Below, in pieces: positions 1 through 9,459 of a stretch of DNA of 21,480 nucleotides (positions within the stretch are counted from its first letter, which is position 1; each line of letters begins with the position of its first letter). The position numbers and the translations under genes were made by a program. The notes under the pieces were generated by a model. The model did no database searches and was not told where the DNA came from. It was given only the letters and a program-made list of their open reading frames with translations. Source of the stretch: Chloroflexota bacterium (lineage in GTDB: Bacteria; Chloroflexota; Limnocylindria; Limnocylindrales; CSP1-4); contig VBFZ01000040.1 of assembly GCA_005880805.1 (NCBI GenBank), forward strand, positions 1-21,480, written 5' to 3'.

Positions 1-599
1 GCCGGCCGTCCCGCACCCGCGCGGAATCCTTCGGCGCGCAACCCTTCGAGCACTGCCTTGACGTCCGTGGCGCTGCCGAGCACATCTCGCAGCCGCCGCT
101 CGAGTATGGCTTCGGCGATCAACGGCTCGTCCGATCCGAGATCGGCGGCCACGATTCGCTCCGGGTCTTCGATTCCCAGGCCTGCCAGCTCGCTCACGAG
201 TTGCTGGGCTTGAGGCCGCTTGTGTGAGTCGATGGCGGAGAGCCAGTCGGGCGGCTGCTTCGCGCCGCGCCGAGCGGACTCGGTCGCCCGGCGGCCGGGT
301 CGCCCGCGCCCCGTATGGGCCTTGGCGCCGGCCTTCGTCCCTTCCCGCGCACCTCCAGCCTCTCGCCCGCCCGCCGCCACCGGCTGTCCTCTCGCCTCGG
401 CGACTGCCGCGCGAGCGCCTGCCAGCGTTGAAAATGGCCCGCGAAGCACGGGTTGCCCGAGCTGGTCGGTCTGCTCGGTATCCGCAACGTACCAGGCAGT
501 CGATCCTTCAGCCTCCACCGTGAACCTGCCGTCGCCGCTGACGTAACGACCGGCCGATTCGCGCCGCAGGGCATCCGGGTCGGCAGCTTTTGCGGGCAT
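1..599 (-). CDS. Hypothetical protein, 3' end beyond window edge
   Basis: A minus-strand frame is open from an ATG at 599 to the window edge (199 codons, no stop). I do not recognise the family. The N-terminal part (about residues 1-70) reads like a small folded domain, with stretches such as SGDGRFTVEAEG, WYVADTEQ and GPFSTLAGARAAVAEAR. A low-complexity Gly/Ala/Arg/Lys linker follows (about 75-115). Then comes a second ordered, probably helical, part beginning PPDWLSAIDSHKRPQAQ and including LVSELAGLGIEDPERIVAADLG. The alternation of ordered and linker parts, and the sensible amino acid composition compared with the other frames, support real coding. No signal peptide or membrane segment is seen. 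It is divergent from the oxidoreductase gene, with 64 bp between the two starts. A TACAGT -10-like box only 6 nt before the ATG suggests a leaderless mRNA. Function unknown. Confidence 0.72.
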   Translation of the reverse strand, partial: MPAKAADPDALRRESAGRYVSGDGRFTVEAEGSTAWYVADTEQTDQLGQPVLRGPFSTLAGARAAVAEARGQPVAAGGREAGGAREGTKAGAKAHTGRGRPGRRATESARRGAKQPPDWLSAIDSHKRPQAQQLVSELAGLGIEDPERIVAADLGSDEPLIAEAILERRLRDVLGSATDVKAVLEGLRAEGFRAGAGRP

Positions 600-605
600 G
601 GCTGG

Positions 606-611
606 ACTGTA
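606..611 (-). promoter_or_regulatory. -10 element (TACAGT) of the minus-strand hypothetical gene
   Basis: On the minus strand TACAGT fits the TANNNT pattern and ends 6 nt before the ATG at 599. There is no room for a Shine-Dalgarno, so a leaderless transcript is inferred. It shares the short divergent spacer with the -10 of the oxidoreductase. Confidence 0.5.
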
Positions 612-648
612 GCGCGCTCGTGCTCCGGGGGTGCCGCGGCCGCCTGAG

Positions 649-654
649 TAGACT
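649..654 (+). promoter_or_regulatory. -10 element (TAGACT) of the oxidoreductase–mobA operon
   Basis: TAGACT fits TANNNT and ends 9 nt before the ATG at 664. No Shine-Dalgarno is visible. A leaderless start is inferred, and no clear -35 is seen. Confidence 0.45.
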
Positions 655-663
655 GGCCCTGCG

Positions 664-2962
<2,299 letters not shown>

Positions 2963-2966
<4 letters not shown>

Positions 2967-3607
2967 CTGCCGACGCTTCGGGAATCGTCCTCGCCGGCGG
3001 TCGTTCGGTGCGCTTCGGCGGCGACAAGCTCTCGGCAGTGATCGACGGGCGAGCGCTGCTCGACCGCGCGGTCGATCCGCTGGCCGAGATCTGCCGCGAG
3101 GTCATCGTCGTGGTGGCCCCTGGCGACCGATCCCGAATGAAGCGTTGGAGTACCCGGCTGGCCTCTATTCGAGTCGTGCAGGAGACCGAGGCCTACCGCG
3201 GACCGCTCGCTGGCCTGGCGACCGGCCTCGAAGCAACGGCCTTCTCATTGGTCCTCGTCGTCGGCGGCGACATGCCAATGCTCGTCCGCGGGGTGCTCGA
3301 GCTGTTGCTCGGGAGCCTCGCCACCAGTGACGCGACGGCCGCCGTCCTCGGATCCGGTGACCGGGTCGAGCCGCTGCCCATGGCCCTTCGACGTAATGCG
3401 GCCCTTACCGCCGCCAGGCTCACGCTGGGTCATGGTGATAGGAGCCTGCTTGCGCTGCTCGATGGCGTGCGGGTCGCAACCGTGCCCGAACACGCGTGGC
3501 GCGCCCTCGATCCCGACGGCGCTACGCTGCTCGACGTCGATGTCCCGGCCGATCTTCCCGCCGGACGCTCAGCGGGCCGGCCCGCCCAGAGGGAGTTCCG
3601 CAGATAG
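2963..3607 (+). CDS. mobA: Molybdenum cofactor guanylyltransferase MobA
   Basis: This 214-residue protein matches MobA, which transfers GMP from GTP to molybdopterin to make the guanine dinucleotide cofactor used by DMSO reductase and formate dehydrogenase-type enzymes. The N-terminal nucleotide-binding signature LAGGRSVRFGGDK lies at residues 10-22 and the metal-binding GGDMP at 101-105. The length is typical. The ATG at 2963 is chosen because it gives the ATGA overlap with the oxidoreductase stop and puts the signature in the usual place; an in-frame upstream ATG (2933) would only add ten residues inside the previous gene. Translational coupling with its likely client enzyme is strong context. 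The C-terminal tail (about 195-214) is Ala/Gly/Arg-rich and not conserved-looking. Confidence 0.88.
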
Positions 3608-3608
3608 A

Positions 3609-4469
3609 TTGAGCGAACGGTCACTGCGAGAGATAGCCCTCGCAATGGGTACCGACAAAGAAGGAGCCCACTCCTATGCCGATGCATACGAGTGGCACTT
3701 TCGGCACCTGCGACATCGGGCAATCACGCTCCTCGAGATCGGGGTGGGCGGCTATCGCGATTCGACCAGCGGCGGCGAATCGCTGCGCATGTGGAGGGAG
3801 TTCTTTCCCAGGGCGCAGATCATCGGTATCGACATCCATCCAAAAGAGGGCCTGTCCGAGGATCGAATCGCGATCCTCCAGGGTGATCAGAGCGACGAGA
3901 AATTCCTGGACGATGTCGCCTCTCGGTACGGTCCCTTCGACGTGGTCATCGATGACGGGAGCCACATCTGCGCCCACGTAATTGCAAGTTTCCGGGCGCT
4001 GTTCCCGCATCTTGCCGAGGACGGCATCTACGCGATCGAGGATCTTCAGACCTCGTATTGGGCAAGGGGCTATGGAGGTTCGAGTGGACTGGACCGCGCC
4101 GGAACGTCGATGACGTTTCTGCAGGAGCTCGTGGATGGTCTCAACTACGCCGAATTCGACATCCCGAACTACGTGCCCGCATATACCGACACCTGGATAC
4201 GGTCACTGACCTTCTACCACAACATGGCCTTCGTTCAAAAAGGGGCGAACACCGAGGGCTCCAACGTCCTGCAACCGCACCCAAGGCCTGCCACGGTCCT
4301 GGCTCTTGCGTCCGCGCCGGCCTCCACTCGCTCGCCGGCAAGTCCCCCGCGAAGATGGTTTCGGCGACTGGTACCCAAGCGGCTGCGAGGCGTCATGATT
4401 TCTACGATCCGCATGGTTGTGCGCGCTGCCCCCAAAGCGCTCGGCCGAAATCACGGTCGGGACCCGTAG
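3609..4469 (+). CDS. Class I SAM-dependent methyltransferase (MycE/CmcI-like fold)
   Basis: Protein of about 286 residues with a Rossmann-type SAM site: LLEIGVGG (about 41-48), an acidic residue after strand 2 in IIGIDIHPK (D75), GDQSD (92-96), then VIDDGSH (113-119) and YAIEDLQTSYW (141-151). The IDDGSH and IEDLQTSYW blocks recall the MycE-type sugar O-methyltransferase and CmcI-like group, but the substrate cannot be named. After about residue 215 a Pro/Ala/Ser/Arg-rich basic tail follows. Start choice: TTG 3609 lies 1 nt after the mobA stop and keeps SLREIALAMGTDKEGAH, which looks conserved; ATG 3645 is the alternative. Longer frames starting at 3327 lie inside mobA and are rejected. It probably shares the mobA transcript. 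A/T-ending codons are somewhat more frequent than in mobA. Confidence 0.78.
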   Translation: MSERSLREIALAMGTDKEGAHSYADAYEWHFRHLRHRAITLLEIGVGGYRDSTSGGESLRMWREFFPRAQIIGIDIHPKEGLSEDRIAILQGDQSDEKFLDDVASRYGPFDVVIDDGSHICAHVIASFRALFPHLAEDGIYAIEDLQTSYWARGYGGSSGLDRAGTSMTFLQELVDGLNYAEFDIPNYVPAYTDTWIRSLTFYHNMAFVQKGANTEGSNVLQPHPRPATVLALASAPASTRSPASPPRRWFRRLVPKRLRGVMISTIRMVVRAAPKALGRNHGRDP

Positions 4470-4472
4470 AAT
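4467..4472 (+). promoter_or_regulatory. -10 element (TAGAAT) of tRNA-Pro(TGG)
   Basis: TAGAAT is close to the consensus TATAAT and lies 8 nt upstream of the mature tRNA 5' end. Its first three bases are the TAG stop codon of the methyltransferase gene. Confidence 0.5.
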
Positions 4473-4480
4473 GGCGACGT

Positions 4481-4557
4481 CGGGGTGTAGCGTAGCCCGG
4501 TAACGCACGTGCTTTGGGAGCACGAGATCGCGGGTTCAAATCCCGCCGCCCCGACCA
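4481..4557 (+). tRNA. tRNA-Pro (anticodon TGG)
   Basis: A full cloverleaf can be drawn. The 7-bp acceptor pairs CGGGGTG with CGCCCCG. The anticodon arm has a CGTGC/GCACG stem and loop TTTGGGA, giving anticodon TGG. The T arm is GCGGG-TTCAAAT-CCCGC. Discriminator A4554 is followed by an encoded CCA (4555-4557). A TAGAAT box lies just upstream. The cyclase gene starts 40 bp downstream. Confidence 0.96.
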
Positions 4558-4584
4558 CCTTCCCGATCCGGTGCTTCTTCCCGG

Positions 4585-4590
4585 CATACT
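4585..4590 (+). promoter_or_regulatory. -10-like element (CATACT) of the first cyclase–STAND gene
   Basis: CATACT matches TATAAT at four of six positions and ends 7 nt before the ATG at 4598. No Shine-Dalgarno is visible. A leaderless start, or readthrough from the tRNA promoter, is inferred. Confidence 0.35.
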
Positions 4591-4597
4591 CACGCCC

Positions 4598-7318
4598 ATG
4601 AGCGACAGCCCAGCCCCGTCGCCTGCCAAGTCTGGGATCGACGCGCCGGCTGCACGGCCGCTGCCCACGGGCACCGTCACCTTCCTGTTCACCGACATCG
4701 AGGGCTCCACCCGACTCATCCAGGAGCTGGGTGACGCCTATCGCCAGCTGCTGAACGAGCACCGTGCCCTGCTCGACGAGGCCATCGCCCGCTACGGCGG
4801 CAGCGTCATCGGGACGGAGGGCGACGCGGTCTTCGCGGCATTTTCTGATGCCGCGTCGGCGGTCATGGCCTCGGTCGACGCTCAGAGGGCCCTCGCGGAT
4901 CACGCCTGGCCGGAGGGCCACGCGATCAGGGTCCGGATGGGCGTTCACGCAGGCGAGGTGACCCTCGTCGGCGGCGACTATGTAGGTCTCACCCTCCACC
5001 GGGTCGCGCGGATCACGGCCGCGGGCCACGGCGGCCAGGTCCTGCTCTCGGACGCGGCGCGGGCCCTGGCAGGCGCAGACCTCCCAGCCGGTGTCGAGCT
5101 GCGGGATCTCGGCGAGCACCGGCTTCGCGACCTGACCCATCCCGAGCGCCTCTTCCAGGCCGTGATTCCGGGCCTCCCGAGCTCCTTCCCGGCCCTGCGC
5201 ACGCTCGAGGCACGCCCGAACAACCTGCCGGTCGAGCCGACCACCTTCGTCGGTCGCACCGAGATCGAAACCGCGCGACGGCTGCTGGCCGGGACGCGAC
5301 TCCTCACGCTGACGGGCCCGGGCGGCACCGGCAAGACGAGGCTGGCCCTGCAGCTCGGGGCAGAGATGCTCGACGAGTTCCGGGACGGCGTGTTCTTCGT
5401 TCCCCTCGACACGGTCACGGATCCGGAGCTCGTTCCGTCGACGATCGATCACGCACTGGGCGTCGAGGTCGGCAACTCGCCACCGCTGGACCGCCTCCTC
5501 GAGCATCTCCGCGACCGCCAGACACTGCTGATCCTCGATAACTTCGAGCAGGTCGTCGATGCCGGGCAGTCGATCGCCCGGCTCATGCGCGACGCGCCCA
5601 ATCTCAAGGTCGTTGCGACCAGCCGCATCCTGCTCCGCATCTACGGCGAGCAGGAGTTCTCCGTTCCGCCGCTGGGACTGCCGCGCGCCACCGACCGCAT
5701 CCGGGCGGAGGAAGCCATGGAGTCGGAGGCGGTTCGCCTGTTCATCGAACGCGGACTGGCGGCCAACCCGGCCTTCCAGCTCACCGACGAGAACGCCCCG
5801 GCCGTGGCCGAAATCGTGACCCGGCTCGACGGCCTGCCGCTCGCGATCGAGCTGGCGGCCGCCCGACTTCGGATCCTGCCGGTCGAGACGCTCCGGACCC
5901 GCCTCGACGAGCGACTGGCGGTCCTGACAGGCGGACCTCGCGACCTTCCCGCGCGCCAGCAGACGCTCCGTGGAGCGATCGACTGGAGCCATGACCTCCT
6001 CGACCAGCCCGACCGCCGCCTGTTCGAGCGCTTCGCTGTCTTTTCGGGCGGCGCCTGCCTGAGCCAGGCTGAGGGCATCTGCGGACCCGCGTCCGAAGTC
6101 GGGCGGGACATCCTCGACGGCCTCGCGTCGCTCGCCGAGCAGAGCCTGGTCCGGGGCGTTCCGCCGTCCGAATCCGAGCCTCGTTTCGCCATGCTTGCGA
6201 CGATCCGTGAGTACGCCCTCGAGCAGCTCGACACCGCCGGTGAGGCCGACGTGCTCCGGAGCCGCCACGCTGAGACGTACCTCGCCGTCGCCGAGGGCGC
6301 GGCCGCCTACCTGACGGGCAGGGAGGCCGGTCGCTGGCTCGATCGACTGGCGCTCGATCACGACAACCTGCGGGCAGCCTTCGACTGGGCGGTGAACGAG
6401 GGTCGTGCGGAGACCGCCCTGCGCCTCGTGTCCGCACTCTGGCGCTTCTGGCAGATCCGGGGTCACCTGTTCGAGGCGACCGAGCGTGCCGCAAGCGCCC
6501 TTCGGATGGACGGGGTATCCGAATTGCCAACGCCCATCCGTACGCGGGCGCTCGGCGCCGCCGGCTCGATCGCGTATTGGCGCGGCGACTTCGGCCTGAC
6601 CCACGCCAACTACGAGGCCGCCCTGGCCGCAGCGCGCGAATCCGCCGACCGGCACGCCCTGGCGGAGGCGCTCTACAACTTCGGGTTCGCGGCCGTCGGC
6701 GACGCCACGGACGGAACGGCGATTTACAAGGCCGGGCGCCCGTACCTCGAGGAAGCGCTCGCGCTCTTCCGCGAACTTGGCGACGAGCGGGGCATCGCGG
6801 GAGCGCTCTGGGCGCTCGCGATCGCGGAGGGCGTCATGAGGGAATTCGACTCAGCACGAACCCACTTCGAGGAGAGCCTGGCACTTTCGCGCAAGCTCGG
6901 CGATGAGTTCGGGGTCGGCTGGGCAAACCACATGCTCGGAATGTTCGAGGTCAACCTGGGTCGACCGGACCCCGGTGAGCCGTTCCTGCGTGAGGCGCTG
7001 GAGACGTTCACCAGGTCGAATGACCTGTCGGGGATCCTGATCCTGCTGCTCGATTTCGCGCTGCTCGCCGCCGCGCGTGGAGAGACGGACCGCCAGTGGC
7101 GCCTCGCGGGTGCCGCATCGGCGCTCCAGGCCTCGACCGGGCTGGACCTCGTGAACGTTCCGATCGGCGAGTGGTCGTGGGAGATCCCGAAGCTTCCCGA
7201 GGACGACGAGGAGGCCGTCCGCCGCTGGCGCGAGGGGCAGGAGTTGTCCGTCGACGACGCCGTCGCCTATGCGCTCGGCGGTGCTCCCCGCGAGGAGGCG
7301 GTCGGGACCACGGCCTAG
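4598..7318 (+). CDS. Class III cyclase-like / STAND ATPase / TPR regulator (copy 1)
   Basis: A 906-residue multidomain signalling protein. Residues about 25-190 form a class III adenylate/guanylate cyclase homology domain: FTDIEGST with metal Asp D33, GTEGDAVFAAF with D76, and HRVAR with the transition-state Arg at R138. The usual Asn at the N-x3-R position is His134, so catalytic activity is uncertain. Residues about 210-470 are a STAND/NB-ARC-type P-loop ATPase: Walker A GPGGTGKT (240-247), Walker B LLILDNFEQ (310-318), VVATSR (338-343) and GLPLAIELAAAR (412-423). The remainder is helical TPR-like repeats (for example RPYLEEALALFRELGDERGIAGALWALA). There is no C-terminal LuxR helix-turn-helix and no membrane segment, so it is cytoplasmic. 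ATG 4598 is chosen; the frame opens further upstream, but inside the tRNA. The ligand is unknown. Its close relative starts at 18725. Confidence 0.9.
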   Translation: MSDSPAPSPAKSGIDAPAARPLPTGTVTFLFTDIEGSTRLIQELGDAYRQLLNEHRALLDEAIARYGGSVIGTEGDAVFAAFSDAASAVMASVDAQRALADHAWPEGHAIRVRMGVHAGEVTLVGGDYVGLTLHRVARITAAGHGGQVLLSDAARALAGADLPAGVELRDLGEHRLRDLTHPERLFQAVIPGLPSSFPALRTLEARPNNLPVEPTTFVGRTEIETARRLLAGTRLLTLTGPGGTGKTRLALQLGAEMLDEFRDGVFFVPLDTVTDPELVPSTIDHALGVEVGNSPPLDRLLEHLRDRQTLLILDNFEQVVDAGQSIARLMRDAPNLKVVATSRILLRIYGEQEFSVPPLGLPRATDRIRAEEAMESEAVRLFIERGLAANPAFQLTDENAPAVAEIVTRLDGLPLAIELAAARLRILPVETLRTRLDERLAVLTGGPRDLPARQQTLRGAIDWSHDLLDQPDRRLFERFAVFSGGACLSQAEGICGPASEVGRDILDGLASLAEQSLVRGVPPSESEPRFAMLATIREYALEQLDTAGEADVLRSRHAETYLAVAEGAAAYLTGREAGRWLDRLALDHDNLRAAFDWAVNEGRAETALRLVSALWRFWQIRGHLFEATERAASALRMDGVSELPTPIRTRALGAAGSIAYWRGDFGLTHANYEAALAAARESADRHALAEALYNFGFAAVGDATDGTAIYKAGRPYLEEALALFRELGDERGIAGALWALAIAEGVMREFDSARTHFEESLALSRKLGDEFGVGWANHMLGMFEVNLGRPDPGEPFLREALETFTRSNDLSGILILLLDFALLAAARGETDRQWRLAGAASALQASTGLDLVNVPIGEWSWEIPKLPEDDEEAVRRWREGQELSVDDAVAYALGGAPREEAVGTTA

Positions 7319-7321
7319 GGA

Positions 7322-7507
7322 CGCCCGTTGCGGGTAGAACACCAAAAGCCCCCGAAATCGGGCGGACCATGCGGGCTCGAGGGTGTCGGGCTCCGCCGCC
7401 TCGACAATTTCATCCCGCGCCGTGCGTGTCCCGGGAGAAATCCGGTGGCCGCGTTCGGTCCCTGGGGCAGCTCCAACAAGGAAACGCCCGCTTTGGTGTT
7501 CCGGGCG
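7322..7507 (+). ncRNA. Candidate structured RNA or leader element (unrecognised)
   Basis: This non-coding stretch between the cyclase gene and lrp is unusually rich in complementary pairs. It holds a CCCG-TTG-CGGG hairpin (7324-7334) and a TCGAGG/CCTCGA stem (7377-7382 with 7399-7404), which competes with GGCGGA/TCCGCC (7361-7366 with 7392-7397). A 6-bp hairpin CGCCCG/CGGGCG (7485-7490 with 7502-7507) has an 11-nt loop. Nine bases of that loop (7492-7500, TTTGGTGTT) are perfectly complementary to AACACCAAA at 7338-7346. The long-range pair could close a P1-like stem or form a pseudoknot with the hairpin. No known riboswitch signature was recognised. It could be the 3' UTR of the cyclase, a leader of lrp (though the apparent lrp -10 is downstream of it), or a free small RNA. 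Confidence 0.35.
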
Positions 7508-7572
7508 CAACGAATGCCGCCCCCGGCGCTTTCCTCGGCCCTTTCCCGTTCGGAGCGGCCGAAGACGCGTGC

Positions 7573-7578
7573 TAGGAT
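7573..7578 (+). promoter_or_regulatory. -10 element (TAGGAT) of the Lrp-family gene
   Basis: TAGGAT fits TANNNT, with a weak TTCGGA (7549-7554) 18 bp upstream as a possible -35. The start codon is 21 nt downstream, leaving room for the Shine-Dalgarno. This promoter would give a short leader. Confidence 0.5.
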
Positions 7579-7587
7579 CGCGCTCCC

Positions 7588-7595
7588 GGAGGTGA
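7588..7595 (+). promoter_or_regulatory. Ribosome binding site (GGAGGTGA) of the Lrp-family gene
   Basis: GGAGGTGA is a near-perfect anti-16S match ending 4 nt before the ATG at 7600. It fixes the start and contrasts with the neighbouring genes that lack such a site. Confidence 0.8.
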
Positions 7596-7599
7596 AGCG

Positions 7600-8088
7600 A
7601 TGGCCCATCCGCGGACGCGAACCCTGAATGGTCGCGGTGATGAGGTCTCGCCGCTCGACAAGCGGATCATCGAGCACCTCCAGGAGGACGGGCGAAAGCC
7701 CTTTACCCAGATCGCCACAGCGTTGGGCGTCTCGGAGGCCGCCGTCCGGGCGCGCACCAACCGCATGGTCGAGCGGGGCATCCTCCAGATCGTCGGAGTG
7801 ACGGATCCCCTGCGCCTCGGCTTCCAGCAGGTCGCGATGATCGGCATCAAATGCGAGGCCAACAAGCTCATGCAGGTCGCCGACCGCCTGGCCGAGTTCC
7901 CCGAGGTCGACTACGTCGTCATCACCGCCGGCTCCTACGACATCCTGATCGAGACAGTGAGCGAGGACAACGAGGCCCTCCTGCGCTTCCTCGCCGAGCG
8001 CCTGCGGGCGATCGACGGCGTCCGGGAGACGGAGACCTTCGTCTACCTACGAATGGTCAAGCAAACGTACCAGTGGGGCACCCGCTGA
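7600..8088 (+). CDS. Lrp/AsnC-family transcriptional regulator
   Basis: A 162-residue protein with the two-domain Lrp/AsnC layout. A winged helix-turn-helix spans about residues 16-62 (SPLDKRIIEHLQEDGRKPFTQIATALGVSEAAVRARTNRMVERGIL). An alpha/beta ligand-binding RAM domain spans about 75-158 (AMIGIKCEANKLMQVADRLAEFPEVDYVVITAGSYDILIETV...). Such proteins form dimers and higher oligomers and respond to amino acids. The length is typical. The start is set by GGAGGTGA just upstream. The position beside an amino acid biosynthesis gene and the glutamine synthetases makes control of nitrogen or sulfur amino acid metabolism plausible, but no target is shown by the sequence. Confidence 0.92.
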   Translation: MAHPRTRTLNGRGDEVSPLDKRIIEHLQEDGRKPFTQIATALGVSEAAVRARTNRMVERGILQIVGVTDPLRLGFQQVAMIGIKCEANKLMQVADRLAEFPEVDYVVITAGSYDILIETVSEDNEALLRFLAERLRAIDGVRETETFVYLRMVKQTYQWGTR

Positions 8089-8145
8089 TCGAGACTTGTG
8101 GCGCATCGAAGCACCACGAGCGGAGGCTTTAGCGGCAGTCACGGC

Positions 8146-8151
8146 TAAGAT
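8146..8151 (+). promoter_or_regulatory. Possible -10 element (TAAGAT) of the GGDEF gene
   Basis: TAAGAT fits TANNNT and lies 50 nt before the GTG at 8202. That would leave a leader of about 40 nt containing the hairpin at 8161-8179. No convincing -35 is seen. Confidence 0.35.
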
Positions 8152-8160
8152 GGACGGCAC

Positions 8161-8179
8161 CGGGGACACCGGGTCCCCG
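8161..8179 (+). promoter_or_regulatory. Leader hairpin before the GGDEF gene
   Basis: CGGGGAC (8161-8167) pairs perfectly with GTCCCCG (8173-8179) across a 5-nt loop, a 7-bp stem 22 nt before the start codon. There is no following T tract, so it is not a standard terminator. A role in mRNA stability or translation is only a guess. It does not resemble a c-di-GMP riboswitch. Confidence 0.4.
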
Positions 8180-8201
8180 CCTTGACGAGGACGCGCGCGA
8201 G

Positions 8202-9449
8202 GTGGGTCCGGTACTGCTTCTGCTACTCATCGCCGTCATCGGCAACCTCGCGCTGATGACCGCAGTGCTGGCGCCCACGCTGCTGGGCCGACCGTCACCG
8301 TTCGCGGTTGCGCGCGAGGTCCCCGAGGTCCCGGCGATGCAGGGAATGTCGGGTCTCGTCGGGGACGGGGTTGGCACGTTCATCAACGGCGGCGTCCCGC
8401 CGGCGGCCTACGACCGCGTCGTGCGCATCGCGACCTGGGTGTTCATCCTCTCGACCGCGGCGCTGGTCGTCATCACTGGCCTGTGGCCGGACACGCAGAT
8501 TGCGATCCTGGCGCTCCTGGCGCTGGCGGGCACGTTCATGCTCGTCGTCCACGAGCTGCTCCCCGACCGGTTCCTCGGCGCCACGAAGTTCATCGTCGAG
8601 GGTTCGGCGGCGATCACGTTCGTGTCGCTGCTCATCATGCTGACCGGCGGCAACGCCAGCCCCTTCTTCTTCGCCTACCCGGTGATCGTCGCCGGCGCGG
8701 CGCTCGTCGTCAGCCCCCTGACGACGTTGGTGATCGCGACGGCGGCCAGCCTCGGCTACGTGCTTGGCTCGGTGGCGGACTTCAGTGGTCGCGGGCTGAC
8801 CACAACGGACGTGGCCGGCATCGGCTTCAACCTGATCGCGCTCGTGCTGCTCAGCTACGTGGCGATGGTCATCGCCCGCGAGCAGCGCCGCTCCAGGGAG
8901 GCCGCGATCCGCCTTTCCACCGTCGATTCCCTGACCGGCTTGTTCAACCGCGCGTTCTTCTTTGCGGCCCTCGAGCGCGAGGTGCAGCGCAGCGCCCGAT
9001 CGGGCCGCGGCTTCTGCCTCCTGATGATGGACCTCGACGGGCTCAAGGCGATCAACGACCGGTACGGGCACTTCCAGGGCGACCGCGTCCTCAGACGGGT
9101 CGGCGAGATCATCCGGGCAGGCGTCCGGCGGATCGATGTCGCGGCGCGCTACGGCGGCGACGAGTTCGTCGTGGTGCTCCCGGAAACCGATCCAACCGGT
9201 GGGTTCGTGCTCGGCGAGAAGATCCGCCAGGGCGTCGCCGAGCAGATCTTCCCGGCCGGCCAGATCAGCGTCCGCACTTCCCTCTCGGTCGGCGTCGTTG
9301 CCTATCCCCATGACGGGGCCACGCCCGATGAGCTGATGATCAGCGCAGACCAGGCCATGTACGCCTCGAAGCGGACCGGCAAGAACCGGGTCGCGATCTA
9401 CACCGAAGCCGAGACCGCCGTGGGAGGCCGACCCGAAGAGTCGGTGTAG
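8202..9449 (+). CDS. Membrane-bound GGDEF diguanylate cyclase
   Basis: A 415-residue protein that should make c-di-GMP from two GTP at the inner face of the membrane. The N-terminal half is hydrophobic: a segment at about 3-28, a polar loop, then about six further segments between 73 and 225, forming an unrecognised membrane sensor. The GGDEF domain starts at DSLTGLFNR (242-250). It holds DLDGLKAINDRYGH (277-290), an intact RxxD inhibitory I-site (R309-D312) and an intact GGDEF (318-322), so activity with product feedback is expected. The GTG at 8202 is used because it places the first membrane segment at the N-terminus; its ribosome binding site is poor (GCGCGAG). There is no EAL or HD-GYP partner in the window. 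The stop codon overlaps the -10 box of the next gene. Confidence 0.9.
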   Translation: MGPVLLLLLIAVIGNLALMTAVLAPTLLGRPSPFAVAREVPEVPAMQGMSGLVGDGVGTFINGGVPPAAYDRVVRIATWVFILSTAALVVITGLWPDTQIAILALLALAGTFMLVVHELLPDRFLGATKFIVEGSAAITFVSLLIMLTGGNASPFFFAYPVIVAGAALVVSPLTTLVIATAASLGYVLGSVADFSGRGLTTTDVAGIGFNLIALVLLSYVAMVIAREQRRSREAAIRLSTVDSLTGLFNRAFFFAALEREVQRSARSGRGFCLLMMDLDGLKAINDRYGHFQGDRVLRRVGEIIRAGVRRIDVAARYGGDEFVVVLPETDPTGGFVLGEKIRQGVAEQIFPAGQISVRTSLSVGVVAYPHDGATPDELMISADQAMYASKRTGKNRVAIYTEAETAVGGRPEESV

Positions 9450-9452
9450 CAT
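9447..9452 (+). promoter_or_regulatory. -10 element (TAGCAT) of the trans-sulfuration gene
   Basis: TAGCAT fits TANNNT and ends 7 nt before GTG 9460. Its first three bases are the TAG stop of the GGDEF gene. It suggests a leaderless mRNA and supports GTG 9460 over ATG 9541 as start. Confidence 0.5.
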
Positions 9453-9459
9453 CTCGGCC

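Noticed and set aside
3327..3608. The longer N-terminal extension of the methyltransferase frame starting at 3327
   Set aside because: It lies wholly inside mobA in another frame and has shadow-like composition.
4451..6655. A 734-residue open frame on the minus strand over the first cyclase gene
   Set aside because: It is the antisense shadow of a high-GC gene: its composition is repetitive Arg/Gly/Glu/Asp-rich and no domain is seen, while the plus strand encodes clear cyclase and ATPase motifs.
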